NCBI RefSeq assembly: GCF_001469875.2
Contig: NZ_LOPW02000001.1
Span: forward strand, 1-64,000
Direction: 5' to 3'
Length of the DNA: 64,000 bases
From: Haloferax marisrubri
Lineage (GTDB): Archaea > Halobacteriota > Halobacteria > Halobacteriales > Haloferacaceae
In this document: piece by piece, positions 17,917 through 26,283 of the stretch
Numbering within the stretch: the stretch's first letter is position 1
Layout of the letters: each line of letters starts with the position of its first letter
Program-made: the position numbers and the translations under genes
Notes under the pieces: generated by a model
What the model was told of the DNA's origin: nothing
Database searches by the model: none
What the model saw: only the letters and a program-made list of their open reading frames with translations

Positions 17917-19080
17917 ATGGACACACCAGCGCGCGTCGCCGTCGTCGGCGCGGGCGCGGTCGGCCTGACGACCGCCTTCGACCTCGCCGAGCGCGGGGCG
18001 CGAGTCACGCTGTTCGAGCGCGACACCCCGGGCGGCGGGTCGACGGGCCGCGCTGCAGGCATCTGCTACGACGCCTATGCCGAGGATATCGACGTGGCCG
18101 TCGCCGATAGCGCGATGGCTCGATTCCGGCGTCTCTCGGGCGAGGGCGGATTCACTCTCCACGAGACGCCGTACGTCTTTCTCGCGCGAGAGGGCGACGA
18201 CGCGGCGGCCGCGGCGCTCGAAGAGTCGGTCGAGCGAATGCGCGTCCACGACCGCGCGGTGTCGCTCGTCGGAGCCGACGAACTGGCCGACCGGTTCCCG
18301 ATTCGGACCGACGACGTGCTCCTCGCGGGCGTCGCCGAGAACGCCGGTTGGGCCGACCCCGCGGCCTACGTGGACCTGTTCGCCGAGAAGTGCGAGTCGG
18401 CCGGGGTCGAGTTCCGCGTCGGCGACGCGGTGACGCTCCGAACCGACCCGCCGGGCGTCGCCGTCGACGACGTGGTGACCGCTCGCTTCGACGCCGTCGT
18501 CGTCGCGGCCGGCGTCCACTCGCGCCGCCTGCTCGCCGAGGCGGGCCACCCAATCGCGCTCAAACCCTACCGGGCGCAGGCGCTCGTCGCCGGCTGCGAC
18601 TACCGCGGGCCGACCGTCTACGACGCGACCGACGAGTCGTACCTGCGGCCGCACCCCGCGGGCGTCCTCGCGGGCGACGGCGTCGAACCGGTCGAACCCG
18701 ACCCCGACGACTGGGACCCGACCGCGGACGACTGGTTCGTCGCCGACGCCCTCGACGCGGTTCGACACCGGACGGCGGTCGGCGACGCGGGCGAGTCAGA
18801 GCCTCCGAGTGCGACTGACCCGGAACTCGACCGCGCGTGGGCCGGCCTCTGCGGGGCGACCCCGGACCGGAACCCGCTCGTCGGCGCGGTCGCCGAGGGC
18901 GTCTACGTCGCCGCCGGCTGGCACGGCCACGGCTTCATGTGGGCTCCGGCAATCGGCGAGCGACTCGCGGAGGCCGTGCTCGGCGACGGTCAGGAAGCGA
19001 TTCCGGACGCGTTCGACCCCCGTCGCTTCGACGGCGACGAGGAGTTCGCGGTGGTCGAGGGGATGACGCTCGACGACTAA
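17917..19080 (+). CDS. FAD-dependent oxidoreductase, DAO (D-amino-acid oxidase-like) family
   Basis: A 387-residue flavoprotein. The N-terminal dinucleotide-binding motif VVGAGAVGLTTAFDLAERGA is at residues 7-26, followed by the FAD-ribose Glu in TLFERD. The C-terminus has the DAO-type GHGFMWAPAIGE (about residues 337-348). Such enzymes oxidise amines (glycine, sarcosine, D-amino acids, dihydro compounds). The substrate is not readable. It is convergent with the Hsp20 gene, and its leader may contain a nested hairpin. Confidence 0.88.
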   Translation: MDTPARVAVVGAGAVGLTTAFDLAERGARVTLFERDTPGGGSTGRAAGICYDAYAEDIDVAVADSAMARFRRLSGEGGFTLHETPYVFLAREGDDAAAAALEESVERMRVHDRAVSLVGADELADRFPIRTDDVLLAGVAENAGWADPAAYVDLFAEKCESAGVEFRVGDAVTLRTDPPGVAVDDVVTARFDAVVVAAGVHSRRLLAEAGHPIALKPYRAQALVAGCDYRGPTVYDATDESYLRPHPAGVLAGDGVEPVEPDPDDWDPTADDWFVADALDAVRHRTAVGDAGESEPPSATDPELDRAWAGLCGATPDRNPLVGAVAEGVYVAAGWHGHGFMWAPAIGERLAEAVLGDGQEAIPDAFDPRRFDGDEEFAVVEGMTLDD

Positions 19081-19124
19081 CGAGAAAAGGAGGCGCGTCG
19101 CGGGCGTCGCCGCCGAAACGTAGC

Positions 19125-19616
19125 TCAGGCGTCTTGGTCGTCCACGTCGCCGAAGTCGTCGGCTTCGTCGTCCACGTCGGACTCGATTTCGGCCTCGCCG
19201 TCGTCTTCTTCTTCGGTCACGGCGATGTCGCTCGCGCGTTCGTCCTTGGGAATCCGAATCTGGAGCGTGCCGTTCTTGCCGACCGTGGCGGTTCCCTCGG
19301 CGGCTTCGACCGAGGCGTCGGAGGGGATAGTCGCCTTCCCCGAGAGGGTGAGACCGCGGCCGGGGAACCGCATCTCGTAGCCCTCGTGGAAGTCGCGGAA
19401 GCGGTCGATGCGAATCTCGACTTCGCCGTCGAGGAAGCGGACCTGCACGTCCTCGGCGCGGGCGCCGGGCGCGTCGAAGACGACGAGGTAGGCGTCCTCG
19501 GATTCGAGCAGGTCGTGGGCGAGCGGCTTGCGCTCTTGCATCTGGCTGACGCCGCGGCCGACTCGTTCGAGGACGGCGTTCGCCGCCGACTCGCCGTACT
19601 TCCGCAGGTCGCTCAT
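19125..19616 (-). CDS. Hsp20/alpha-crystallin-type small heat-shock protein
   Basis: A 163-residue protein with a central alpha-crystallin beta-sandwich (about residues 35-125: AYLVVFDAPGARAEDVQVRF near the start, ATVGKNGTLQIRIPK at the end) and a very acidic C-terminal tail. It would hold unfolding proteins as an oligomeric chaperone; the family overlaps GvpH-like gas-vesicle proteins, but no gvp genes are here. Its ATG overlaps the stop of an upstream zinc-finger microprotein gene, so the pair is translationally coupled. Confidence 0.85.
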   Translation of the reverse strand: MSDLRKYGESAANAVLERVGRGVSQMQERKPLAHDLLESEDAYLVVFDAPGARAEDVQVRFLDGEVEIRIDRFRDFHEGYEMRFPGRGLTLSGKATIPSDASVEAAEGTATVGKNGTLQIRIPKDERASDIAVTEEEDDGEAEIESDVDDEADDFGDVDDQDA

Positions 19617-19771
19617 AGCTGTATCTCCTCCAGGTCGCGGGACTCGCCGCAGTACGGACAGGAGAAGTCCGCCACCGTCACGTCGTCGGGCATGTCGTAG
19701 GTGTAGTGCAGCTCGAACATGTCGAGTTCGCAGTCCTCATTGGCGCACTTGACTTCGAGGGTCGCGGGCAT
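19613..19771 (-). CDS. Zinc-finger microprotein coupled to hsp20
   Basis: A 52-residue ORF read on the minus strand from the ATG at 19771, too short for usual cut-offs. Cysteines occur as CANEDC (residues 9-14) and CPYC (38-41), a split zinc knuckle, with an aromatic/acidic middle (FELHYTYDMPDD). Its TGA overlaps the ATG of the Hsp20 gene, strong evidence that it is a real, translated gene. I recall a haloarchaeal family with this sequence (possibly DUF7559). A role with the chaperone is inferred only from coupling. Confidence 0.8.
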   Translation of the reverse strand: MPATLEVKCANEDCELDMFELHYTYDMPDDVTVADFSCPYCGESRDLEEIQL

Positions 19772-19892
19772 GGCCGTCAGTTACGCTCCCACGCTCATAA
19801 ACGCGCGGGAGGCGGAAGCGGCCCCACGACGCGGCGCGGGGCCGCGACCGCCGACCGGTTGCGTTTTCCGCGTCGAACCCGAACCGCGACCG

Positions 19893-21590
19893 ATGACTGA
19901 CCCCGCCGACCTCACCGTGACTATCGTCGACGGATACGTCGACGAGCCGGCGCACTTCGGCGTGCCGCCGTACATCTCGACGTATCCGAGGTTCACCGCG
20001 GGTGCGGTGGTCGACGCGGGCGTCCCCGAGTCCAACGTCGTCTACCACACCATCGACGAACTCCGCGAGGACAGACAGAAGTGGCGCGACGTGGCCGACG
20101 CCGACCTCATGATTTACATCGGCGGCATGACCGTCCCCGGCAAGTACGTCGGCGGGACGCCCGCCGAACCCGACGAGGTGCGCGAACTCGCGTGGGTCGC
20201 CGAGGGAACCGCCCTGATGGGCGGGCCGATTCGCTTCGGCGTCGGCGACGAGAACGCGGGCGGCCAGGACATGGAGCGCAAGAACCTCGACTACGACTTC
20301 GTCGCCAAGGGCGACATCGAGGCGGCCGCCTACGACCTCGTCGACTCCGGGCTCGAAGGCTTCGGCAACCGCATGCGCGACAACGAGGAACTCGACCGCT
20401 GGGCCGCCATGGGCGCGTTCGTGGTCGAACAGCACCCGAACCACCCCGACCACCTCATCTGCGAGATGGAGACCTCGCGGGGCTGTGCCTACCGCTGTTC
20501 GTTCTGTACCGAACCGCTGTACGGCAACCCCGCGTTCCGCACCGCCGACTCCGTCGTCAAGGAGGTCGAGAACCTCTACAACCGCGGCGCGCGACACTTC
20601 CGGCTCGGCCGGCAGGCCGACATTCTCGCGTTCGGCGGCGACGGCGAGGCTCCGAACCCCGACGCGCTCCGCCGGCTCTACGGCGGCATCCGAGAGGTCG
20701 CGCCGGACCTCGGCACGCTCCACCTCGACAACGTCAACCCCATCACCATCGTCGGCTGGCCCGAGAAGTCCCGCGAGGCGCTCCGCATCATCGCCGAACA
20801 CAACACGGCCGGCGACACCGCGGCGTTCGGCCTCGAATCCGCCGACCCGCTGGTCCAAGAGGAGAACAACCTCAACGTCTCCGCAGACGAGTGTTTCGAG
20901 GCGGTCAAAATCGTCAACGAGGTCGCCGGCTGGCGGCCCGGTGACGACCCCGCGGACGCGCCGACCCACGGTTCGGACGCCGCGAACCGACTGCCGAAGC
21001 TCCTCCCCGGCATCAACCTCCTCCACGGGCTGAAAGGCGAGCGCGAGGAGACGTTCGAGCACAACAAGCAGTTCCTCCAGCGCGTCTACGACGAGGGCCT
21101 CATGGTCCGCCGCATCAACATCCGGCAGGTGATGGCGTTCGACGGCACCGACATGTCCGACACGGGTGCCGACATCGCCCGCGACCACAAACAGCTGTTC
21201 AAGACGTACAAAAAGGAGGTCCGCGAGGAAATCGACCGGCCGATGCTCCGCCGGGTCGCGCCCGCGGGGACGGTCCTCCCGAACGTCCACCTCGAATACC
21301 ACCAGGACGGCCGGACGTTCGGTCGCCAACTCGGCACCTACCCGCTTTTGGTCGGGATTCCGGGCGAGCGCGAACTCGGGAAGACAATCGACGTGGCCGT
21401 CGTCGACCACGGCTACCGCTCTGTCACCGGGGTTCCCTACCCGCTGGACTTCAACGAGGCGTCGATGGACGAACTCACCGCCATCCCCGGCATCGGTCGC
21501 TCGACCGCCGGCGACATCGTGGTGAACCGTCCCTACGCCGACGCGGCCGACGTGGGCGTCGACGCCGACGTGACGAAGTACGTTCAGTAG
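19893..21590 (+). CDS. Radical SAM protein with helix-hairpin-helix C-terminus
   Basis: A 565-residue protein. The N-terminal half looks like a B12-binding-type Rossmann region. The radical SAM cluster motif is CAYRCSFC, Cys198, Cys202 and Cys205, binding a 4Fe-4S cluster. The C-terminal 45 residues contain a helix-hairpin-helix (ELTAIPGIGRSTAGDIV). This layout matches an archaeal B12-binding radical SAM family of unknown substrate; the HhH suggests nucleic acid contact. The start at ATG 19893 follows the promoter-facing gap. It stands alone, divergent from the hsp20 pair. Confidence 0.87.
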   Translation: MTDPADLTVTIVDGYVDEPAHFGVPPYISTYPRFTAGAVVDAGVPESNVVYHTIDELREDRQKWRDVADADLMIYIGGMTVPGKYVGGTPAEPDEVRELAWVAEGTALMGGPIRFGVGDENAGGQDMERKNLDYDFVAKGDIEAAAYDLVDSGLEGFGNRMRDNEELDRWAAMGAFVVEQHPNHPDHLICEMETSRGCAYRCSFCTEPLYGNPAFRTADSVVKEVENLYNRGARHFRLGRQADILAFGGDGEAPNPDALRRLYGGIREVAPDLGTLHLDNVNPITIVGWPEKSREALRIIAEHNTAGDTAAFGLESADPLVQEENNLNVSADECFEAVKIVNEVAGWRPGDDPADAPTHGSDAANRLPKLLPGINLLHGLKGEREETFEHNKQFLQRVYDEGLMVRRINIRQVMAFDGTDMSDTGADIARDHKQLFKTYKKEVREEIDRPMLRRVAPAGTVLPNVHLEYHQDGRTFGRQLGTYPLLVGIPGERELGKTIDVAVVDHGYRSVTGVPYPLDFNEASMDELTAIPGIGRSTAGDIVVNRPYADAADVGVDADVTKYVQ

Positions 21591-21765
21591 TCGCTTCAGG
21601 ACTCAGAAGCTCATTCTTCACGTGCAATCGCGCTCTCTCTGTGCGCCTGACGCGACCGGCGTGTTCACTCGCAAGCGTGGTGCGTGATTCACTTGCAGTC
21701 GTGGTCTGTCGGCGGCGGGAGACACGTCCCGGCGAGGCGAGCCGCGTCGAACGAAAAGAGCGCCG

Positions 21766-22170
21766 TCAGAAGTCGTCTTCGACGACTTCGCCGACGGCGA
21801 AGTTAGACTTGACTTCGGTGATTTCGACCTTCACGCGCTCGCCGACTTCGGTGCCGGGGACGATGATGACGTAGCCGCGTTCGACGCGGGCGATACCGTC
21901 GCCCTGCTTGCCGATGTCCTCGATTTCGACGTAGCGGAGTTCACCGGCTTCGACGGGCGGTTGCGGCTCGTTCGTGGGCGTCGGTCCGGCGTTCGGTTCG
22001 GACTCGGCGGGTTCGTTCGACTCGCGGGAGATGAGCGCGACGCGGTACGTCTCGCCGGGTTCGACGGTCCCGGTCTCGACTTCGCGGCGCGGAATTTCGA
22101 CGACGTAGCGGTCGTCCTCGGTGCGAACGTCAGCATTGAACAGACACAGGAGTTTATCTGAGATTTCCAC
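21766..22170 (-). CDS. TRAM-domain protein
   Basis: A 134-residue protein starting at a GTG at 22170, with a good GGAGG ribosome-binding site at 22178-22182. The C-terminal 60 residues form a TRAM beta-barrel (DIGKQGDGIARV, VIIVPGTEVGERVKV, NFAVGEVV), an RNA-binding fold of the archaeal small TRAM proteins thought to act as cold-shock-like RNA chaperones. The N-terminal 40 residues form an additional beta-rich segment and are joined to the TRAM by a Pro/Glu-rich linker. Confidence 0.88.
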   Translation of the reverse strand: MEISDKLLCLFNADVRTEDDRYVVEIPRREVETGTVEPGETYRVALISRESNEPAESEPNAGPTPTNEPQPPVEAGELRYVEIEDIGKQGDGIARVERGYVIIVPGTEVGERVKVEITEVKSNFAVGEVVEDDF

Positions 22171-22235
22171 CGTAAGACCTCCAATATGTGGTCAGGCCGG
22201 AGTGTTAAAGATGTACCGCAGTCACCGGGATTCGA

Positions 22236-22907
22236 CTACTGAACCCGCGTCCCGTCGGGCCGTTTCGCGCCCTCCGAGTCGTGGACGACGACCTCGCCCG
22301 GACCGGTCTCGACCGGTTCGTAGGCGTCGGTGACGCCTCGCGCCTCGCGGAGCTCTCGAATCGCCCGCTCTTTCAGCGCCCGTGCCAGTTCCTCCGCGTC
22401 CTCCCGGGAGATGTCCCGGCCGAGGCCCTCGCACTCGTGCGCGCGGACGACGCCTTCCTCGTCGACGGCCTCGCCCATCGGCTGGCTCGTGCCGCCGAGG
22501 GCGACGCTGAACGGGTAGGTCTCGCAGATGAGCGGGCGGTCCTCGTGAACCTGACAAGCGCCCCGCCCGGAGTCGTCTTCCTCGTAGAATCGGCAGTCGC
22601 CGCAGGCGGTCGTCTGGAGCGCCCACTCGAACGTCTCGCCCTCGGGGCCGTCGTCGCCCTCGGCGAGGCCGTAGGGCATCGGTCGGGCCACGTCCCGCCA
22701 CTCCATCGGTTCCGGTCCGGCGTCCTGCAGGGCGCGCACCTCGTCTGGGAAGACGGTCGCCGTGTGCGGTTCGGGGCCGTCGTCGCCCTCGTAGCCCTTG
22801 CAGCAGGCCCCGCAGCGCGTGCACTCGAAGCCGATGGACTCGATGGCGTCGGCGAGTTCCGACACGTCGAGGTCGCGGGCGCGGTCCAGTTCGGCGTCGA
22901 GGTCCAT
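22236..22907 (-). CDS. YkgJ-family cysteine-cluster protein
   Basis: A 223-residue acidic soluble protein with the YkgJ signature CTRCGACC (Cys29, Cys32, Cys35, Cys36) followed by further cysteines in CGDC and CQVH...CETYPF. The spacing suggests a zinc or Fe-S binding module. No catalytic activity has been fixed for the family as far as I know. It is probably co-directional with, but separately expressed from, the metallo-hydrolase gene 75 bases upstream. Confidence 0.88.
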   Translation of the reverse strand: MDLDAELDRARDLDVSELADAIESIGFECTRCGACCKGYEGDDGPEPHTATVFPDEVRALQDAGPEPMEWRDVARPMPYGLAEGDDGPEGETFEWALQTTACGDCRFYEEDDSGRGACQVHEDRPLICETYPFSVALGGTSQPMGEAVDEEGVVRAHECEGLGRDISREDAEELARALKERAIRELREARGVTDAYEPVETGPGEVVVHDSEGAKRPDGTRVQ

Positions 22908-22982
22908 ACCCGCGATGCGGGCGCGAGCCCAAAGAGGGGCGCGGTTTTTCGCGGGGGAGCGGACTCCGAATCGGCGCGCGCC

Positions 22983-23765
22983 CTATCGCGGTTCGACTCG
23001 TTCGGCCTCGGAGTCCCAGCGGACCCGACGCTCTGCGGCGAGTTTCTCGATGTGCGCGACGACCGTCGCGCGGGCGAGGTCGCGCACGGCGGACACGTCC
23101 TTGTCGTAGGCGGCGTCGGTCACATCGTCCGGGGTCGCGTTCCCGGCGCGCACCGCGTCGAGGACGGCCCGCTCGCGGTCGTTTCGGTGCGCGACGAGTC
23201 GCGCGAGCGTCGCCCGCGGGTCCGTGATTTCGGGGCCGTGACCCGGAAGCAGTCGCTCGGGACCGCGCGCGTGGAGTCGCCTGAGCGCGACGAGGTAGGC
23301 GCGAACGTCGCCCTCGGGCGCGCCCACGACGACGCTCCCCTCGGCGACCGCGAGGTCGCCGCAGAGCACGTCCTCGCCGGCGACGAAGCTCACGTGGTCG
23401 CGGGCGTGCCCCGGCGTGTCCAGCACCTCGACGCCCGCGCCGACGGGGACGGTCGTCCCCTCCGCGAACGTTCGGTCCGGTTCGATTCCGGTCGCGGCCG
23501 AAAAGGCGCGCTCGCGGCCGCGACGACACCAGACCGTCGCGCCGGTCTCGCGGGCGTAGGCGGCCACCGCGCCGACGTGGTCCGCGTGGGTGTGGGTGAC
23601 CGCGAGATGGTCGACGCCCTCGCGCGCGACGAGTTCGTCGAGGTCGTCGGTGCGGGCCGCGGGGTCCACGAGCAACGTGTCGCCGCCGTCGGCGACGAGA
23701 TAGGCGTTCGTCGCGCCGGTCGGCGCGCGGGTGGCGACGGGGACGGAGACGCGTGTGACGTGCAT
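22983..23765 (-). CDS. Metallo-beta-lactamase-fold hydrolase
   Basis: A 260-residue enzyme. The dinuclear-metal motif HTHADH is at residues 58-63, with downstream ligands in DTPGHARDH and LLPGHGP. The C-terminal 70 residues form a helical, winged-helix-like tail as in LACTB2/glyoxalase-II-like RNases and thioesterases. The reaction (thioester, lactone or RNA hydrolysis) cannot be decided from sequence. Confidence 0.9.
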   Translation of the reverse strand: MHVTRVSVPVATRAPTGATNAYLVADGGDTLLVDPAARTDDLDELVAREGVDHLAVTHTHADHVGAVAAYARETGATVWCRRGRERAFSAATGIEPDRTFAEGTTVPVGAGVEVLDTPGHARDHVSFVAGEDVLCGDLAVAEGSVVVGAPEGDVRAYLVALRRLHARGPERLLPGHGPEITDPRATLARLVAHRNDRERAVLDAVRAGNATPDDVTDAAYDKDVSAVRDLARATVVAHIEKLAAERRVRWDSEAERVEPR

Positions 23766-23878
23766 GGCGGCGGCTACGCTCGCCGCTGGGTTAGGTGGTT
23801 CGAGAGAAGTGGTGGCTTGGTCTGCGGGAGTGCGCCCCCGCGGGCGGTGGTCTGTCGCGCTATCGGTGGACCGCGCGC

Positions 23879-24151
23879 TTACGTGTTGAGGAAGTAGACC
23901 TGCTTTCGCGCGTCCTTGAAGGAGTAACGCGAGCCGACGAGGTCAGACTCTTCGAGACGGTTGAGCGCGTAGCGGACGGTGCGGTCCGGCAGCAGCGACT
24001 CCTCCGCGAGCTGGCCCTGCGAGAGGGGCGCGTCGCTTTCGAGGACTTTTGCGACGAGCTTCGCGCTCGGGGGAAGCTCGCGGAGGCGCTCTCGGAACTC
24101 GGCTTCCGAGAGCAGGTCTTCAGTATCTGGCTCTGCAGTGGTGGTGCTCAT
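23879..24151 (-). CDS. Winged-helix (MarR/TrmB-type) transcription regulator
   Basis: A compact 90-residue DNA-binding protein starting at the ATG at 24151. Helix-turn-helix: SQGQLAEESLLPDRTVRYALNRL is split here as SQGQLAEESLLP and DRTVRYALNRLEES at about residues 44-70, followed by a wing (RYSFKDARKQVYFL). No ligand domain is present, so it is probably constitutively DNA-binding or responds through partners. Paralogues of this minimal type are common in haloarchaea. The target is unknown. Confidence 0.82.
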   Translation of the reverse strand: MSTTTAEPDTEDLLSEAEFRERLRELPPSAKLVAKVLESDAPLSQGQLAEESLLPDRTVRYALNRLEESDLVGSRYSFKDARKQVYFLNT

Positions 24152-24272
24152 ACCCGTCACAGTCGGTTGCTCCGTGTTAAGGGTTAGCTACAAGTGTGTG
24201 AAAAGAATCCAGACACATAATACACATATTAATATCGTGCGTTTGTTGGAAAATCGCCCGCGAGTGGGCTTC

Positions 24273-24434
24273 TCACTCCACGTTTCGCATCGTATCGACC
24301 GATGGAGTGCCGAGTCGATAGCTCCCGAGCGGCGCGTGGCACTCCGGGCAGTGGACGACGAGCCACCCTTCGCTGACGTGCCGTGTTAACTCGTCGGCCT
24401 CGCAGGTCACGCCGCAGTTTCTACATGTTGGCAT
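24273..24434 (-). CDS. CPxCG-type zinc-finger microprotein
   Basis: A 53-residue minus-strand ORF from the ATG at 24434 with two knuckles, CRNC (residues 4-7) and CPEC (about 29-32), plus Cys11, typical of haloarchaeal C(P)xCG microproteins. The product is short but codon use and the zinc motif support it. The 121 bases between it and the winged-helix gene are AT-rich. No function is known to me. Confidence 0.72.
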   Translation of the reverse strand: MPTCRNCGVTCEADELTRHVSEGWLVVHCPECHAPLGSYRLGTPSVDTMRNVE

Positions 24435-24512
24435 ATAACATGCTACGCGCTCAGTAGAGGAAAGCCTCTCTCTCGCCGCCCGCCGAACCCCGCTTCCGCA
24501 CCGCGTATCCAG

Positions 24513-24519
24513 TACCGTT
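24513..24519 (+). promoter_or_regulatory. TATA-like box of the methyltransferase gene
   Basis: TTTTAGG about 24 bases before the ATG at 24540, consistent with a leaderless mRNA. Confidence 0.45.
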
Positions 24520-24539
24520 TTAGGCTCCCCCCCGCGAGT

Positions 24540-25304
24540 ATGCGTAGCGTGAAAGGAAAGGAGTGGTACCAGGCCGACGAGGTCGCCCAGGAGTACGACT
24601 CGAAGCGGTTCTCCAAGGGCGGTCGGCTCATCGACCGGCGAGAGAAGGAGGCGGTCCTCGCGGCACTCGGCCCCGTCGAGGACAAGAACATCCTCGAAAT
24701 CGCCTGCGGGACCGGCCGGTTCACCGTGATGCTCGCCCAGGAGGGGGCGAACGTCGTCGGACTGGACATCTCGCGGGCGATGATGGTACAGGGGCGGGAG
24801 AAGGCCCGCAGAGCGGGCGTCGCCGACCGCATCGAGTTCCTCCGCGGCGACGCGGCGCGGCTGCCGTTCCCGGACGACCACTTCGACGCGGTGTTCGCGA
24901 TGCGGTTTTTCCACCTCGCGGACACCCCGGCGAAGTTCTTAGCCGAGATGGCCCGCGTCTCGAAACAACAGGTGTTCTTCGACACCTTCAACGACGGGAG
25001 CCTCCGGGTGGCCTACAACTGGCTGCTCCCGATGGGGTCGCGGCTCTACTCGGAAGGCGACGTGCGGCGACTGCTCGGCGACGCCGGACTCGACCTCGCC
25101 GACGCGAAACACGATTTCGTCATCCCGTTCGGCTTCTACCGGAAGGTCCCCAACGGCATCGCACAGCCCTTCCGCTCGCTCGATCTCGCCGTCGGCGACT
25201 CGCCGGTCGGCGACGACCTCGCGTCCGTGTCGTACTGGAACGCGCGGGTCGAGTCCGCCGACGAGCCGTCCCGCGCGGCGACTCGGGCGAGCGACGCCGA
25301 GTGA
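24540..25304 (+). CDS. Class I SAM-dependent methyltransferase
   Basis: A 254-residue UbiE/Methyltransf_11-type enzyme. The SAM-binding motif I is EIACGTGRF at residues 53-61, the acidic ribose ligand follows in GLDIS and the post-motif is RGDAARLPFPDDHFDAVF. The C-terminal lid would define the acceptor, which is not evident; small-molecule, quinone or lipid acceptors are typical. It is followed by a glycosyltransferase gene with its own TATA box. Confidence 0.9.
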   Translation: MRSVKGKEWYQADEVAQEYDSKRFSKGGRLIDRREKEAVLAALGPVEDKNILEIACGTGRFTVMLAQEGANVVGLDISRAMMVQGREKARRAGVADRIEFLRGDAARLPFPDDHFDAVFAMRFFHLADTPAKFLAEMARVSKQQVFFDTFNDGSLRVAYNWLLPMGSRLYSEGDVRRLLGDAGLDLADAKHDFVIPFGFYRKVPNGIAQPFRSLDLAVGDSPVGDDLASVSYWNARVESADEPSRAATRASDAE

Positions 25305-25342
25305 GCCGTTCTCACGGCAGATTTTAACACGGTTCTCGATTC

Positions 25343-25350
25343 ACATTTAA
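25343..25350 (+). promoter_or_regulatory. TATA box of the GT2 gene
   Basis: CATTTAAG centred about 28 bases before the ATG at 25375 in an AT-rich patch. Confidence 0.5.
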
Positions 25351-25374
25351 GTACGTCCACCGCAACTGTCGGGT

Positions 25375-26277
25375 ATGGATCTCTCGGTTGTGCTCCCGAC
25401 GCTCAACGGTCGGGACCGGCTCGCCACCAGCCTCGACGCGCTGGCCGAGCACGCCCCCGACGCGGAAGTCGTCGTCGTCAACGGCCCCTCCGCCGACGGC
25501 ACGACCGGGATGGTGAGAGAGCGCGACGACGTGGACGTGCTGGTCGAAATCTCCGACCGCAACCTCAACGTCGCCCGCAACGCCGGCCTCGAAGTGGCCG
25601 GCGGCGACGTGGTGGCGCTTCTCCGATACGACCTCTCCGTCGAGTCGTCGTGGCTGTCGGCACTCGAAGACGGCATCGGCGACGCCGACGTGGTCACCGG
25701 ACCGATGCACCAGACGCTCCGCAACGGCATGACGACCGAATCCCTCGAACGGAACGCCATCGGCGGTCGCACGGTGACGTACTTCAACGGCGGCAACGTC
25801 GCGTTCCGCCGCGAGGCAATCGACGCCCTCGACGGCTTCGACGAGTACCTCCAGACGGGCGGCGCGCGCGACGCGGCCCACCGCCTCGCCGGCTTCGACC
25901 GCTCCGTCGCGTGGGCACCCGAGATGTGCGTCCGCCGCGAGTTCGAGGCCGACGGCGGCATCTCCGAGCGCGACTGGGGCTGGAAGTACCGCTCTCTGAC
26001 CTATCGACTCGTGAAGAACTACGGGGTCAGACCGGGGACGGTCAAGCGGACGGCGAAACACGCGATTTCGGACGGTGTCGACGCCGCCCTCGGCGTCGTG
26101 AAAGGCGACGTGACGCCCTCGGGGTGGGCGGGGACCGGCCGCGACGTGGTCGGCGGCATCGCCACGGGCGTCTCAGACGGGTTGGTCGCCCGCGCCCGCG
26201 ACCGGACCAGAGCGCGCAACCCCCACGGCCAGTCGAAGCGCGCCGACCGCGCCGTCGCCCGATACGACTGGCGCTGA
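25375..26277 (+). CDS. Family 2 glycosyltransferase
   Basis: A 300-residue GT-A enzyme beginning with the typical SVVLPTLNGRDRL. The nucleotide-sugar/metal DxD position reads LLRYDLSVE, so the canonical double aspartate is reduced to one. Acceptor-domain elements include FNGGNVAFRREAID (about residues 141-154). The C-terminal 80 residues are amphipathic, with Gly/Ala-rich segments that may sit on the membrane. Similar proteins participate in haloarchaeal N-glycan or lipid-linked sugar synthesis; the specific role is unknown. Confidence 0.85.
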   Translation: MDLSVVLPTLNGRDRLATSLDALAEHAPDAEVVVVNGPSADGTTGMVRERDDVDVLVEISDRNLNVARNAGLEVAGGDVVALLRYDLSVESSWLSALEDGIGDADVVTGPMHQTLRNGMTTESLERNAIGGRTVTYFNGGNVAFRREAIDALDGFDEYLQTGGARDAAHRLAGFDRSVAWAPEMCVRREFEADGGISERDWGWKYRSLTYRLVKNYGVRPGTVKRTAKHAISDGVDAALGVVKGDVTPSGWAGTGRDVVGGIATGVSDGLVARARDRTRARNPHGQSKRADRAVARYDWR

Positions 26278-26283
26278 CTCGTT

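Noticed and set aside
22222-23529. Arg-rich reverse frame of about 435 codons across the YkgJ and metallo-hydrolase genes
   Set aside because: Different frame from both genes, no motifs, typical GC-shadow composition.
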